Positions 19,038 through 28,295 of a stretch of 33,349 bases of DNA are shown piece by piece. The first letter of the stretch is position 1, and every line of letters starts with the position of its first letter. Position numbers and translations under genes: made by a program. The notes beneath the pieces were generated by a model. The model was given only the letters and a program-made list of their open reading frames with translations, did not search any database and had not been told where the DNA came from. The stretch spans positions 1 to 33,349 of the forward strand of contig QHYI01000149.1 in the NCBI GenBank assembly GCA_003223245.1, read 5' to 3'. The DNA is from Acidobacteriota bacterium. GTDB taxonomy: Bacteria; Acidobacteriota; Terriglobia; Acidiferrales; UBA7541.

Positions 19038-19127
19038 TGGCGGAGGAGGGGGGATTCGAACCCCCGAGACCCTTTCGAGCCTAACGGTTTTCAAGACCGC
19101 CGGTTTCAACCGCTCACCCACTCCTCC
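19038..19127 (-). tRNA. tRNA-Ser (anticodon UGA)
   Basis: Read on the minus strand, GGAGGAG (19127-19121) pairs with CTCCTCC (19048-19042), followed by discriminator G73 at 19041 and an encoded CCA at 19040-19038. The anticodon loop CTTGAAA gives UGA (19093-19091). The extra arm is long (GTTAGGCTCGAAAGGGTCTCG region), as required for a class II serine tRNA, and the T loop GGTTCGAATCC is standard. It decodes UCA and, by wobble, other UCN codons. Confidence 0.95.
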
Positions 19128-19264
19128 GGTCTTGATTCTAACGTATTCCAAGAGGTAGCGGCAGTTTTGTAACCGTGGAAGAGTTTTGTTCCCGCACTTC
19201 AGCGCCTGGGTTGTCGTTAACCCCGTGCAATGAGTAGGAAATCAGCCCAAATCCGGGCGACACT

Positions 19265-21529
19265 TCATTGCGGCTCAGTTTCCACTTGGGGAGAACCCAT
19301 AATGACCGCCTGGTCGTGTTCAAGGGAGCTTCTGCGGAGTTCCTGTGAGCGCTCGAGCGCTTTCTTCGCAAGTTCGTCGCGGCCGAGCTTGTGATAGGCC
19401 AAATAAAGCTGATAGTGAACGTTCCCGTAATGATCCCGTGGGGCGGCCTTTTCGAGTCTGGGAATGGCATTCGCAAATTGTGCCAGGCGCACGTAGGCCG
19501 TTCCAAGCAACTCGCTGGCTTCCGCCAAATCCGGCTGAAGGCGCAAAGCCCGCTGTAGATAGGAAAGAGCTTTTTCGTTCTCCCGGTTCTGCACATACAA
19601 GCGCCCAAGAAGCAGAAGCGCGTGCGTCCGCGTTGGATCGAGTTCCAACGCTTTTTCCAATTCGGTCCGGGCTTCGGCGTCGGAATGATTGTCGAGGTAA
19701 AGCTGGCCGAGCGCTTGGTGAAGTTCCGGCTCATTGGGACGCAACTGCAGAGCGGACTGATATTCTTTGATGGCGCCGTCGAGATCCTGGCGCAGGGCGA
19801 GGCCTTCCGCGCGAAGTTGGTGAGTGCGCCAGGAGTCGGGAAAAGATTCCTCGAGTTGTGCGTAAGCTGCAGCTCCGAGCGCCTGGTAGGTGCGCGCGAG
19901 CCAGTAGCTGGCCTCGGCGTTTTCGCTGTTGACGCCCGGCACCTGCCCCAATGCATCGGCTGCCGGTTCGTACTGCTGCGATTCAAAATAAGTTCTTCCC
20001 AACAGCACGCGCTGCGAATCGGTGAGATGCGTTGCTGTTTTCAGCGAATCGATGCAGCGAGAATAGCGATAGGCTTTGCAGGGATCGTCATTCGAACGTG
20101 TGTCGGCGGCATCCTGCGCTTGCCGCCAAGACAGGAATTGTGCACGAAAAGACTTCCATTCGCTGTCGGAAAGAGCGGTTTCACTGGCGGCCGCGTAGAG
20201 AGCCGCTAATAAAAAGTGCTTTACCGCGCTTTCGGGCTCGTCTTGCTCGCGCGACGCAAGATCCCTTGCCGACCCCGCCGGGAGGTCGATCGAGGGGAAG
20301 CTTCGCTGCAACGCCAAAAATTCAGGAGAGATCTCCCAAGCTTTCACCAAGGATTCGAGTGCTGCGCTCGCCTGGCCTCTCACCAGTTGCAGACTTGCCA
20401 AGCCGAGCCATGCCAGCTCGTTCGAAGGATCGAGTTGAGACTCCAAGCGAAATTCTTTCTCGGCATCGTCCAGCTTTCCGGCGTGCAAATAGGTTTGGCC
20501 CAGCGAGTCATGCAAGCCGGGCTGGCGCGGACCGGCGCTGAGCGCCTTCTGGTATTCCTTCACCGCGTCTTCCCAACGATTGCGCTGAAACAACAGATCG
20601 CCCAGAAAACGGTGGCCCCAAGCTGACTCTTTATACAAACGCGCTCCCCGAAAGGCCAAACTGGCAGACAGATCGAGATATTCGTGACCGAGATGGAACC
20701 AGGCTTCGGACTTGTCCGAATCCAAGGCGGCGGTCTGGCGGAATTCTTCGGCGGCGCTGCGGAAGTCGTCCTGGGCCAGGTAACAGGAAGCCAAAGCCTG
20801 ACGCGCGTCGCGATTCGCGGGATCGAGTTTCAGCGCGTGCTGAAGGTAGGGGACGGCTTTTTCCGGTGAGCCCAGTTTGAGGTAATCCATTCCGACGATG
20901 ACGGTGGGGCCGAGAAGGTTTGGTCTTTCGCGCAGGGCCTTTGCCAGGTGGCGGACTGCGGAGTCGTATTCGAACAGGCTCTGGTAAGCGAGGCCGAGGT
21001 TGACCTCGGCCTCGACTAAACTTGGATCGAGGGCCAGCACTTTCTTGAATTCTTCTTTGGCACGAGCGAAATCCCCCTGCTTAAGGGCCTGCTGGCCGGC
21101 GCGAAAGGATTGCTCGATTTGGGCTTCGGAGGTTTGCGAGGACACGCGACTCGGAATAATCGACGAGACAGCAAGGAGGAGGGCAAAACCCACGTTCGAT
21201 TTTCGAAAAGCCGAGCGAAGCGAGGAGAGATCCTTCGCTGCGCGACCCGGCGCACGTCTTTTTCCAGTGGGAAGAAGGGCGTGCGCAGGAAAAGACCGGG
21301 TCGCTCCGCTCAGAATGACAGGGGAGGACGAAGGGTTTATTGCATCTTGTCGAATGGAGAGCGAGGCGAATAAGGAAGAAAAGCGGCGGCAAGCCGCCCT
21401 TCGAGTCTCAGGGTAAACCGCATCCCAAAGGGTTTCGCGCCAATAACTTGCGAGTCTCAACAAGCGAGCCAGTCCCCTTATTTTGTTGTGTGTGGAACGC
21501 ATGCAAGAAAGGATTGTAAGCGAGGACAT
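19265..21529 (-). CDS. TPR-repeat secreted protein (start uncertain)
   Basis: 754 residues if it begins at the ATG at 21529, but 642 if it begins at the GTG at 21193, which I prefer. The later start gives a hydrophobic leader (GFALLLAVSSIIPSRVSSQ) followed at once by tetratricopeptide repeats: QALKQGDFARAKEEFKKVLA, VNLGLAYQSLFEYDSAVRHL, and at least twelve more to the end (ALLLLGRLYVQNRENEKALS). The extra 112 residues of the long form read through an interspersed repeat (SSPVILSGATRSF...AAKDLSS) and have no domain. The long form would also begin 24 bases after the terminator of the upstream gene, leaving no room for a promoter. Role: protein-protein scaffold in the periplasm or envelope; partners unknown. 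AKKALERSQELRR near the end is a last TPR helix. Confidence 0.8.
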   Translation of the reverse strand: MSSLTILSCMRSTHNKIRGLARLLRLASYWRETLWDAVYPETRRAACRRFSSLFASLSIRQDAINPSSSPVILSGATRSFPAHALLPTGKRRAPGRAAKDLSSLRSAFRKSNVGFALLLAVSSIIPSRVSSQTSEAQIEQSFRAGQQALKQGDFARAKEEFKKVLALDPSLVEAEVNLGLAYQSLFEYDSAVRHLAKALRERPNLLGPTVIVGMDYLKLGSPEKAVPYLQHALKLDPANRDARQALASCYLAQDDFRSAAEEFRQTAALDSDKSEAWFHLGHEYLDLSASLAFRGARLYKESAWGHRFLGDLLFQRNRWEDAVKEYQKALSAGPRQPGLHDSLGQTYLHAGKLDDAEKEFRLESQLDPSNELAWLGLASLQLVRGQASAALESLVKAWEISPEFLALQRSFPSIDLPAGSARDLASREQDEPESAVKHFLLAALYAAASETALSDSEWKSFRAQFLSWRQAQDAADTRSNDDPCKAYRYSRCIDSLKTATHLTDSQRVLLGRTYFESQQYEPAADALGQVPGVNSENAEASYWLARTYQALGAAAYAQLEESFPDSWRTHQLRAEGLALRQDLDGAIKEYQSALQLRPNEPELHQALGQLYLDNHSDAEARTELEKALELDPTRTHALLLLGRLYVQNRENEKALSYLQRALRLQPDLAEASELLGTAYVRLAQFANAIPRLEKAAPRDHYGNVHYQLYLAYHKLGRDELAKKALERSQELRRSSLEHDQAVIMGSPQVETEPQ
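21225..21325. repeat. Interspersed palindromic repeat (ATTCTGAGCG...AGCGAAGGATC type)
   Basis: On the minus strand this reads TGTCATTCTGAGCGGAGCGA at one end and CGCAGCGAAGGATCTCTCC at the other, the ends of a repeat I know from many acidobacterial and other soil genomes, where it is often mistranslated as VILSG...AKDLSS. GCGACCCGG (21242-21250) and CCGGGTCGC (21296-21304) are perfect inverted copies. Inside them CGCACG/CGTGCG and TCTTTTTCC/GGAAAAGA are also complementary but in interleaved order, so only one inner stem can form at a time. It lies in the 5' region of the TPR gene. Confidence 0.7.
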
Positions 21530-21552
21530 TCAGGAGGTGAAATCAGAAGACA

Positions 21553-21597
21553 CAAGAAAAAGTCAGAGCCGGGCGGGGAAACCGCCGCCCGGCTCTG
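21553..21597 (-). terminator. Rho-independent terminator of the second TonB receptor
   Basis: A perfect 13-bp stem, CAGAGCCGGGCGG (21564-21576) with CCGCCCGGCTCTG (21585-21597), closes an 8-base loop. On the minus strand it is followed by ACTTTTTCTT. It begins 26 bases after the receptor stop codon. Confidence 0.93.
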
Positions 21598-21622
21598 ATG
21601 TCAGAAGCCCGAATGCAGAAGG

Positions 21623-24600
21623 TCAGAACGTAAACCTCAACGCGAACTGAATGAGGCGCGGGAGATTATACGTGCTACTTACTCGCCCAAAGCTTGTGCC
21701 TCCGCAGCAGTTAGTGTCGGGCGGGTTAAATTGCGGAGTGTTGAAGCCGTTGAAGAACTCTGCCCGGAACTCGGCGCCAAGCCTTTCATCAGGACCAAAC
21801 TTGGTGTTCTTGAAGAACGCAAAGTCGAAGTTCTTCACTCCGTCGTTCCGGATGTTCGGCTCGGTACGCGAATCGGTGCCGAAGCTGTAGTCCGTACCGT
21901 TCGAGTACACAGACGTGTCAAACCATTTAGCGAGGCGTTGATCCAGAGAACCGGAAGTCATGTGCGACAAGCCAGTTCTCGTTGGGCGGCCACACCCCGC
22001 GTTTACTATGCCGGAGTTGCTGAGGAGGCCCGGGCATCCCGCGATGATGATCGGAAAGCCGCGCTGGAAGGTGACGATGGTGTCGACTCCCCATCCGCTG
22101 GCAAGCTTATTGGCTACGCCGGTCAGATTGCTCCCAAACTTCTTGCCCCGCCCAAAGGGCAGGTCCAGAACGGAGCCGAGCACCAAGCGCTGCGGCACGT
22201 CGAAGGCGTCCAGGCTTCGCTCGTTGCGAAGGTTGTAAGCATTGGCGTCATTCCAGCTCACGGGAGAAGCTTCCAACCAATTGATTTCGGAGTTGGTGTT
22301 GTCGATGAGTTTGGAAACAGTATAAGTAGCAAGCACTTGCGCTCCTGCAGCGAAGCGCTTCTGGATTTTCAACTGCATCGAGTGATAAATCGAATTGCGG
22401 TCGTTGGGCTCCGCTATCGACACATCATCGAATTGAGGAAAGGGCAAATCCAACTGAGCTTGCTTCACCTGCAAGCTGGTCCCTACGCCACCTGTCTGCA
22501 CAGGCCCAGTACAGCCTGTGCAATTGCCGGCGAACGGGTTGTTAACCAGTGTATTGAGGGTGGTTACGTCCGCAGCACTCTTGGGGAGAAACTGCGGCGG
22601 CAATTGATCGAGATCCTGATTATGCATGGGCAAGCGTGTTCCCTTGGAGCCAGCATAGGCGATGTCAACAAGCGTATTGCCGGGGAACTGGCGCTGGATG
22701 TCGAAGTTCCATTGCTGGACGTAAGGGGCCTTGTTACCCGCTACGGGCGCTTCCAGGCCGTTGCCTTGCACGACAAGCAAAGCCGCGTTTCTCCCGAACG
22801 GTGGAGTGATTCCGCTCGGAAAGGGGTTGGAAAGAAAATCACGGGGAGTAACGCCATCGGGCTGCGCTGCGTTCCAAGTGGTATTGGCCGAGTTAATGAA
22901 GAGGTTATGGGGTGCATCGTCCCAACGGATATCCACCGGGAGATAAAAGATCCCATAACCGGTTCGGATAACAGTATTTTTATCGAACTGATAGGAAACT
23001 CCGATGCGCGGGCTGACGTTGTTCCAAGAATCGTAGGCCATGCGACTAGGGTGCTGTGAGGACTTAACGAGATCAAAAGCACCCTTGAGATTCGGGAAAG
23101 CCGCTGCGACTGCGGAACTCATGGCTACGAGCGGGCTGGTTTCGTTGGGGTTAAAAACGACGATGCGATTGAACCGTTCGGTCCAATCACCCTGCAAATC
23201 GACGCGGACTCCAAGATTCAAGGTTATCTTTCTGGTGAGCTGATAGGTGTCGCCAGCATAGAGTGCGCCGTACTTGATTTGGTCGGCGGTCCTCGCCGGC
23301 TCGGTTACGCTGCCATTATCGCCAGAGCCGAGCAGGAAGGAAGCAAGGCCGTTCCCCGATGTACCGTTATCCCCTGGGTTGGTGCCGTTGTTGGGGTTTG
23401 CCGCCGTCATCTTGGCGTCGAATTGGAACAAGCCCGCAGGGTCGTTGCTCTGATAATAGTTGTTGCGAAGGAGGCGAAATTCTCCGCCGAATTTAAAGTT
23501 ATTCTTGCCCATTATCTTTGAGAGCATGGGTGTGAAGCTGAACGTGTCATCCCAGGCGCCGATCCCGCTGCCCGTTCCTTGCGAGCACCAACTGTTGTTT
23601 CCCCAGTGGTTATCGCCGGCTTTCTCCGCGACGCACACCGTAGGAATGTGCGTGTAGGTCATCTGGGAAGTTAGAGCCTTCCAGTTCGGACCGAAGGCTG
23701 ATAGATCGATGCCCTGGCTAAGGGGCGTGCGCAGGTAGACGTAGCGCGTGTAGCCCAGATGCAAGTCCACGATGGTCTTCGGTGAAAGAGTGATGGTATC
23801 GCCCAAGGAAACCTGGTGGGCAACCGTATCTTCGGTGCATCGGTCGCTGCAGATATCCTTAAATGGAGCGTCTGGGAGCGACAAGATATGGGAATGCGTG
23901 TACCGTCCAAAAATTCTCTGCCTGGTACTCAAGTTGTAGTCAATGCGCTCATTGTACTGATCGACGTCGCCGCCGGTGCTGAAGCTCTCAGCAAAGTTGC
24001 CGTTGGGGTTGTTCGTTTGGTTGGGCATTGGCCAATAGGACAGAAGCGCAACGGCAGTGGGATCGAGGCGCGCTGGATCGATCACGTTCAGCTTCCCATT
24101 GAAGGAGAATTGCGTCCTGCAGGTTGCGTGGGTCGCATCGCACGGTGTGCCTGCGTTTGCACCCACACCGCTAGTAGTTGGGTCGTAGATGGGAAGCACC
24201 GTGGTCGTGTCGCTTGACCCGATTTGAGAAAAGTCCCCGCCGCGCTCCGCTGCGGTCGGAACCCACGTTGTCAGAATGCTTCCCTTGCGCTGCCGAAAGC
24301 CCTCGTAACTCGAGAAGAAAAACAGCTTGTCCTTAAGAACTGGGCCGCCCACATTGGCGCCAAATTGATTTTGGGTAAAAGGCGGGCGCGGGACGCCGCT
24401 TCCGTTGGCGAAGAACTCATTGGCATTCAGCACCTTGTTGCGCAAGAATTCATATGCCGAGCCGTGGAACGTGTTGGTGCCGGACTTGGTTGAGAGGTTT
24501 ATGACGCCGCCGGCAAAACGGCCATACTCGGGGCCGAGATTATTGGTCTGGACTTTGAATTCCTCGATGGCATCCTGCGTGGGAATCACGGTAACTACGT

Positions 24601-25255
24601 TCAGATACGCTCCATTGGTGGGCACGCCGTCGATCAGGATCTGGCTTTGTCCGGCCATACCCCCGCCAATTTGAAAATCTCCCAAAGCGAAAGGATTGGC
24701 CCCGACCGGATTTCCCGTTGAAGAATTCCCGCCCGAGGGCTGACCCTGCGGCACGACTCCCGGCACAAGCTCGACGAGCGCCAAGGGGTTGCGGCCGTTC
24801 AAGGGCAGCTCGGTAACGTCGCGCTGTTCCACCACTTGCCCCAGCGAATTCGTTTCCGGCTGGAGCAGAGGCGCTTCGGAGGTCACCTCAACGGTTTCGG
24901 TCACGGCCCCCACCTGCATCGTGAGGTCCACCTTCAGTCCGCTTTCGATCTCCACGAGGATAGGTTGGCGAACCACCTTCTTAAAGCCGCTTTTCTCCAC
25001 CTCCACCTTGTAGCGGCCAGGCAAAATGTTCACGAAGGTATAGTTTCCGGAAGAATCGGTCTGTATGTTGTGCTTTTCATTGGTGCCTAAATTGGTGAGC
25101 GTGACAGTAGCATTGGCAATGGCAGCGCCGCTGCTATCGGTCACAATTCCCGCGATGGTGCCGTAAACGTTCTGCGCAAAACTTCGCATACCTGAAAATG
25201 CCAACAAGAAGAGAGCCACGGAAAAGGCAACCCCAAACTTTCTTAGATGAAACAT
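21623..25255 (-). CDS. TonB-dependent receptor, Oar-like, with carboxypeptidase-regulatory domain
   Basis: 1210 residues from ATG at 25255, chosen because GGAGG lies six bases upstream and a signal peptide follows (FGVAFSVALFLLAFSGMRSFAQ). Residues about 30-115 form the carboxypeptidase-regulatory domain (GTIAGIVTDSSGAAIANATV, VNILPGRYKVEVEKSGF). The plug follows (EQRDVTELPLNGRNPLALVE, GQSQILIDGVPTNGAYLNVV, GPEYGRFAGGVINLSTKSGT), then a large barrel that ends in LIQFALRFTF. Longer than the first receptor by about 240 residues. Family role: import of large ligands through the outer membrane. It has its own promoter and terminator, so it is a single-gene unit; its ligand is unknown. Confidence 0.93.
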   Translation of the reverse strand: MFHLRKFGVAFSVALFLLAFSGMRSFAQNVYGTIAGIVTDSSGAAIANATVTLTNLGTNEKHNIQTDSSGNYTFVNILPGRYKVEVEKSGFKKVVRQPILVEIESGLKVDLTMQVGAVTETVEVTSEAPLLQPETNSLGQVVEQRDVTELPLNGRNPLALVELVPGVVPQGQPSGGNSSTGNPVGANPFALGDFQIGGGMAGQSQILIDGVPTNGAYLNVVTVIPTQDAIEEFKVQTNNLGPEYGRFAGGVINLSTKSGTNTFHGSAYEFLRNKVLNANEFFANGSGVPRPPFTQNQFGANVGGPVLKDKLFFFSSYEGFRQRKGSILTTWVPTAAERGGDFSQIGSSDTTTVLPIYDPTTSGVGANAGTPCDATHATCRTQFSFNGKLNVIDPARLDPTAVALLSYWPMPNQTNNPNGNFAESFSTGGDVDQYNERIDYNLSTRQRIFGRYTHSHILSLPDAPFKDICSDRCTEDTVAHQVSLGDTITLSPKTIVDLHLGYTRYVYLRTPLSQGIDLSAFGPNWKALTSQMTYTHIPTVCVAEKAGDNHWGNNSWCSQGTGSGIGAWDDTFSFTPMLSKIMGKNNFKFGGEFRLLRNNYYQSNDPAGLFQFDAKMTAANPNNGTNPGDNGTSGNGLASFLLGSGDNGSVTEPARTADQIKYGALYAGDTYQLTRKITLNLGVRVDLQGDWTERFNRIVVFNPNETSPLVAMSSAVAAAFPNLKGAFDLVKSSQHPSRMAYDSWNNVSPRIGVSYQFDKNTVIRTGYGIFYLPVDIRWDDAPHNLFINSANTTWNAAQPDGVTPRDFLSNPFPSGITPPFGRNAALLVVQGNGLEAPVAGNKAPYVQQWNFDIQRQFPGNTLVDIAYAGSKGTRLPMHNQDLDQLPPQFLPKSAADVTTLNTLVNNPFAGNCTGCTGPVQTGGVGTSLQVKQAQLDLPFPQFDDVSIAEPNDRNSIYHSMQLKIQKRFAAGAQVLATYTVSKLIDNTNSEINWLEASPVSWNDANAYNLRNERSLDAFDVPQRLVLGSVLDLPFGRGKKFGSNLTGVANKLASGWGVDTIVTFQRGFPIIIAGCPGLLSNSGIVNAGCGRPTRTGLSHMTSGSLDQRLAKWFDTSVYSNGTDYSFGTDSRTEPNIRNDGVKNFDFAFFKNTKFGPDERLGAEFRAEFFNGFNTPQFNPPDTNCCGGTSFGRVSSTYNLPRLIQFALRFTF

Positions 25256-25373
25256 CTTTTTCCTCCACGAGGTCCCTAGCAAAATCAATACAAATCACCC
25301 CGCCGATCGCACCAATCAGCAGCAAATCAGTTTTCTTTATGCAAAGCAGAAGAAGCCCGACCCAGTGGGGCAT

Positions 25374-25402
25374 CTTTTAGTCTTGCAAGAGGCAGAAGTC
25401 AA
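25374..25402 (-). promoter_or_regulatory. Predicted sigma-70 promoter of the second TonB receptor
   Basis: On the minus strand TTGACT (25402-25397) and TAAAAG (25379-25374) are 17 bases apart, matching consensus at 5 and 4 of 6 positions. The upstream side is AT-rich. It predicts a leader of about 110 bases before the ATG at 25255. Confidence 0.55.
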
Positions 25403-25483
25403 GGAGAATTTCGTTATTCTGCGAAAAATGACAATTGTGTCGGCAGGAAGAACGTAGTTAGAAGGTGGCGCCGGGAATGGAGG

Positions 25484-27250
25484 CTAGGCTTTTGACCAGC
25501 CGCGGTTGGCTAACTGCCCCATCCCTTCCTTGAGGGTAACGAGTTGATTGCAGGAGAGTTGCTTGAAAGTTTCGTGGAGTCCGTTAGGCCAATACACGTC
25601 GATATCGGCTGAGGCAGAGTTCCCTACACCGAAATGTAAGCGAGGGTCGTTGCACGAATAAAAGCTGGATTGGCTCAAGACTGCTTGCGCCTGGGTTTTG
25701 CCGCCGTAGTGGGCAAGCACCCGGGCTCCGATGGCGCTTCGATTCGATTTTGTCCCTTCCAACTTCACTTTGATCCAGTTGGCTTTCCCGCTTAGGTCAT
25801 TGCGCAATAGCGAAGGGGGCTCGTTGAGATTGACGATCAGGATGTCGATGTCCCCATCGTTGTCGAAGTCTCCAAAAGCGCATCCTCGGCTGCAGTGTGC
25901 GGCCGCCACTCCCGTTCCCGCTTCCTTGATAAGTTCTTCAAACACACCTTTGCCCAGATTCCTGAACAGAGCACGAGGAGTTTTGAAGGGGTATTGCGTC
26001 AGCGTTTTTTCCACCTGGGGATAGACGTGACCGGTTACCATGAACAGGTCCGGGAGACCGTCATTGTCGAGGTCTACAATGCCGGCTCCCCAGCACACGT
26101 AACGAGTTTCCATCCCGAGACGTGACGACCCCGTGGCATCCTCAAAGTTGGCCTTCCCATCGTTGTGATAAAGGATGTTGGCGTCGTCGGCAAAATGCGT
26201 CTTGAAGATATCGAGATGCCCATCTAAATCGTAATCGCCGACTCCGACCCCCATTCCGGCCTGCTCCATGCCGTCGTCGCTCAGGGCCACGCCGCGTATG
26301 ACTCCTTCTTCGCGGAAAGTCCCATCATGGTTGTTCATAAAGAGAAGACTGGAAGTGGAGTCGCAGGCGACATATATATCCTGCCATCCATCTTCATCAA
26401 AATCCGCCGCGACAACGGTCATGCCATAAGTGGGTGTGCCCTTCGAAATGCCGGCCTGCTGAGTTACGTCGGTGAACGTCCCGTCGCCGTTGTTTCGATA
26501 AAGAGAATGCTTGCCCGTCCCCAAACCCCGGGGGCCGCACTCAACGGGAACTCCTTTCCACCGGCAGTTCGGGTTTTCGCCAGGGGCGGCGGCATTTTCG
26601 AAAGAGAAACGAACGTAGTTGGAGACAAAAAGGTCCAAGCGCCCATCCCTGTTGTAGTCCACAAAAGTGCAGCCAGCTCCAAACCTTGGTTGATCGTTCC
26701 ATAGGCCGGCCGCCTTGGTTACATCGGTGAACGTGCCATCGCCGTTATTGCGGTAAAGCGTGTTCTGACCGAAATTGGTACAAAAAATGTCGTCAAAGCC
26801 GTCGTTGTTGTAGTCTCCAACGCAGACTCCGCAGGCCCAACCGATCGCCCGCAAGCCCGCTTTGTCCGTAACATCTGTAAATGTCCCGTCGCGGTTGTTT
26901 TTGTACAGCCGATTGGTGGTCCCCTCAGGGGCACCTCCGAGACGCGTGCCGGATAGAACAAACAGATCCATCCAGCCATCATTGTCGTAATCAATGAAGG
27001 CACAGCCGCATCCTGTTGATTCCACGATGTACTTCTTGATGTCTAAGTCGCCGTAGATCACCGGCGCGTGCAGACCTGCGGGAGCCGCAACGTCGATGAA
27101 ATGCGCGTTGAACGGACGCCCTGAGGGCGCGGGCCTTGGCAAGGGCTTAGCGGTGTGGGTCGAAACACCCTGCGCTAGGACGCGGTCAGCTTGTACTGAC
27201 AGCGCGGCTCCCATGCCAAGTTGGAAGAACCTCCGACGGGTAAAAATCAT
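25484..27250 (-). CDS. CRTAC1 family protein: FG-GAP/VCBS repeats with ASPIC/UnbV domain
   Basis: 588 residues from ATG at 27250 (TTG and GTG lie directly before it in frame). The N-terminus FTRRRFFQLGMGAALSV has a twin-arginine motif, so export by Tat is likely. Seven FG-GAP/VCBS blades carry calcium-binding cores such as DYDNDGWMDLF, DYNNDGFDDIF, DYNRDGRLDLF, DFDEDGWQDIY, DYDLDGHLDIF, DLDNDGLPDLF and DFDNDGDIDIL, giving a beta-propeller. The C-terminal 100 residues form the ASPIC/UnbV domain (SAIGARVLAHYGGKTQ, LHFGVGNSASADIDVYWPNG). The family is abundant in Acidobacteriota and Planctomycetes; it is extracytoplasmic and probably binds proteins or carbohydrates, with no enzyme activity proven. 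It follows the LuxR-type regulator gene on the same strand after about 230 bases. Confidence 0.9.
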   Translation of the reverse strand: MIFTRRRFFQLGMGAALSVQADRVLAQGVSTHTAKPLPRPAPSGRPFNAHFIDVAAPAGLHAPVIYGDLDIKKYIVESTGCGCAFIDYDNDGWMDLFVLSGTRLGGAPEGTTNRLYKNNRDGTFTDVTDKAGLRAIGWACGVCVGDYNNDGFDDIFCTNFGQNTLYRNNGDGTFTDVTKAAGLWNDQPRFGAGCTFVDYNRDGRLDLFVSNYVRFSFENAAAPGENPNCRWKGVPVECGPRGLGTGKHSLYRNNGDGTFTDVTQQAGISKGTPTYGMTVVAADFDEDGWQDIYVACDSTSSLLFMNNHDGTFREEGVIRGVALSDDGMEQAGMGVGVGDYDLDGHLDIFKTHFADDANILYHNDGKANFEDATGSSRLGMETRYVCWGAGIVDLDNDGLPDLFMVTGHVYPQVEKTLTQYPFKTPRALFRNLGKGVFEELIKEAGTGVAAAHCSRGCAFGDFDNDGDIDILIVNLNEPPSLLRNDLSGKANWIKVKLEGTKSNRSAIGARVLAHYGGKTQAQAVLSQSSFYSCNDPRLHFGVGNSASADIDVYWPNGLHETFKQLSCNQLVTLKEGMGQLANRGWSKA

Positions 27251-27481
27251 CACCAAAGGATTTTAGGATTGCTCTCGGTGAAGCGCAAACGTAGTAGTAA
27301 GCGTGAGAAATTGCCGCGATGCCTCTCGGCACGGATTTCGGGAGGGTGCAGAAATCACCGCAACGATTTCATTGGCGAAGGGTGTACGAAGCTGTTGACT
27401 GCGTGAGTCGTGCCGGGAGTGGGCATCGGCTCCCCACTTCCGTCGCTCTTCTTTGGAATCATGAAAGAGATTGTGGAACGT

Positions 27482-28207
27482 TTACGCGTTTAAGACGAAA
27501 CCGCTGGCGCGGATTACGTCAACCGCTTCACTTCGGCTCTCGGCGTCTACCTGCTTTAGAATTCGATGAATGTGGTTTCTTACCGTAAACTCAGACAGAT
27601 TCAGGCGTGAAGCGATTTCCTTATTGGTCAGACCCTTGGCTACGAGTGCGACCAATTGCCGCTGGCGCAACGTAAGTTCGGGTTTCGAAGGCTGGCCTTG
27701 AGAAGAGGGCTCCTTGGCCGTCTGAGCGACGAAGCGGAATAGCCTCCCGCAAAGTTGCGAAGGGCAAACTGCCTCGTCCCGAAAAACAGCGCGCACGGCA
27801 CCTACGACATCCGTAGCCGAGGCGTCTTTCATCAAGAAGCCGGTTACCCCGGCCCGAATGGCATCCATGAATTGTCTTTCGTCCGGGTCCAGCCCGATCA
27901 GGATGACCCTGAAACCCAGTTGCCCCATGCTTTCAAGAGTGAAATTCACGGGAAGCCAATTGGTCTGGAACGAACCGACAACCAGCACGTCGCAGTTGGA
28001 ATCCAGTATTTCTTGGGCGCCTAGATCGGCTTGTCCGCTTTGCCCGACAACCATGAGGTCGGAGCGCTTGCGAAAAAGACGAACCAGGGTTTCACGCAGC
28101 AGACGATTTTCTATCAGCAGGAATACTCGAATTGTTTCACCGGGCACAGGAGCGCTCATAAGGGCCTTTATGGCTTGCAATAATGAAATTGTTGGGGAAC
28201 TCGCCAT
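27482..28207 (-). CDS. LuxR/NarL-type regulator with degenerate receiver domain
   Basis: 241 residues from ATG at 28207, or 225 from ATG at 28159, where IRVFLLIENRLLRE then follows after nine residues; neither has a strong ribosome site. The receiver fold (about 26-145) keeps the conserved Lys in FLMKDAS (Lys127), but the strand that should carry the phosphoacceptor reads CDVLVVGSF, with Gly78 where Asp is expected, and only one acid remains in the first acidic pocket (IEN). The LuxR helix-turn-helix is intact: LTLRQRQLVALVAKGLTNKE, IASRLNLSEFTVRNHIHRIL. It should bind DNA as a dimer without classical phosphorylation. It has a strong promoter of its own and may control the CRTAC1 gene downstream or the TonB receptor. 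Confidence 0.88.
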   Translation of the reverse strand: MASSPTISLLQAIKALMSAPVPGETIRVFLLIENRLLRETLVRLFRKRSDLMVVGQSGQADLGAQEILDSNCDVLVVGSFQTNWLPVNFTLESMGQLGFRVILIGLDPDERQFMDAIRAGVTGFLMKDASATDVVGAVRAVFRDEAVCPSQLCGRLFRFVAQTAKEPSSQGQPSKPELTLRQRQLVALVAKGLTNKEIASRLNLSEFTVRNHIHRILKQVDAESRSEAVDVIRASGFVLNA

Positions 28208-28260
28208 CGACGAAAGGACACCGGACGGAGAGCAAAATGTCTCTTCGCCGAACGCGAGCT

Positions 28261-28290
28261 AAAATAAGCCTCGTCTACCAATTCTGTCAA
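28261..28290 (-). promoter_or_regulatory. Strong predicted promoter of the LuxR-type regulator
   Basis: On the minus strand a perfect TTGACA (28290-28285) is followed after 18 bases by TATTTT (28266-28261), or after 17 by TTATTT. Transcription would begin near 28254, about 47 bases before the ATG at 28207. Confidence 0.6.
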
Positions 28291-28295
28291 GTCCT

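Noticed and set aside
19138-19986. 282-codon minus-strand frame after tRNA-Ser
   Set aside because: Overlaps the TPR gene in another frame and has biased Pro/Ser/Arg composition typical of shadows.
21731-23059. 442-codon plus-strand frame
   Set aside because: Antisense of the second TonB receptor; no domain or leader.
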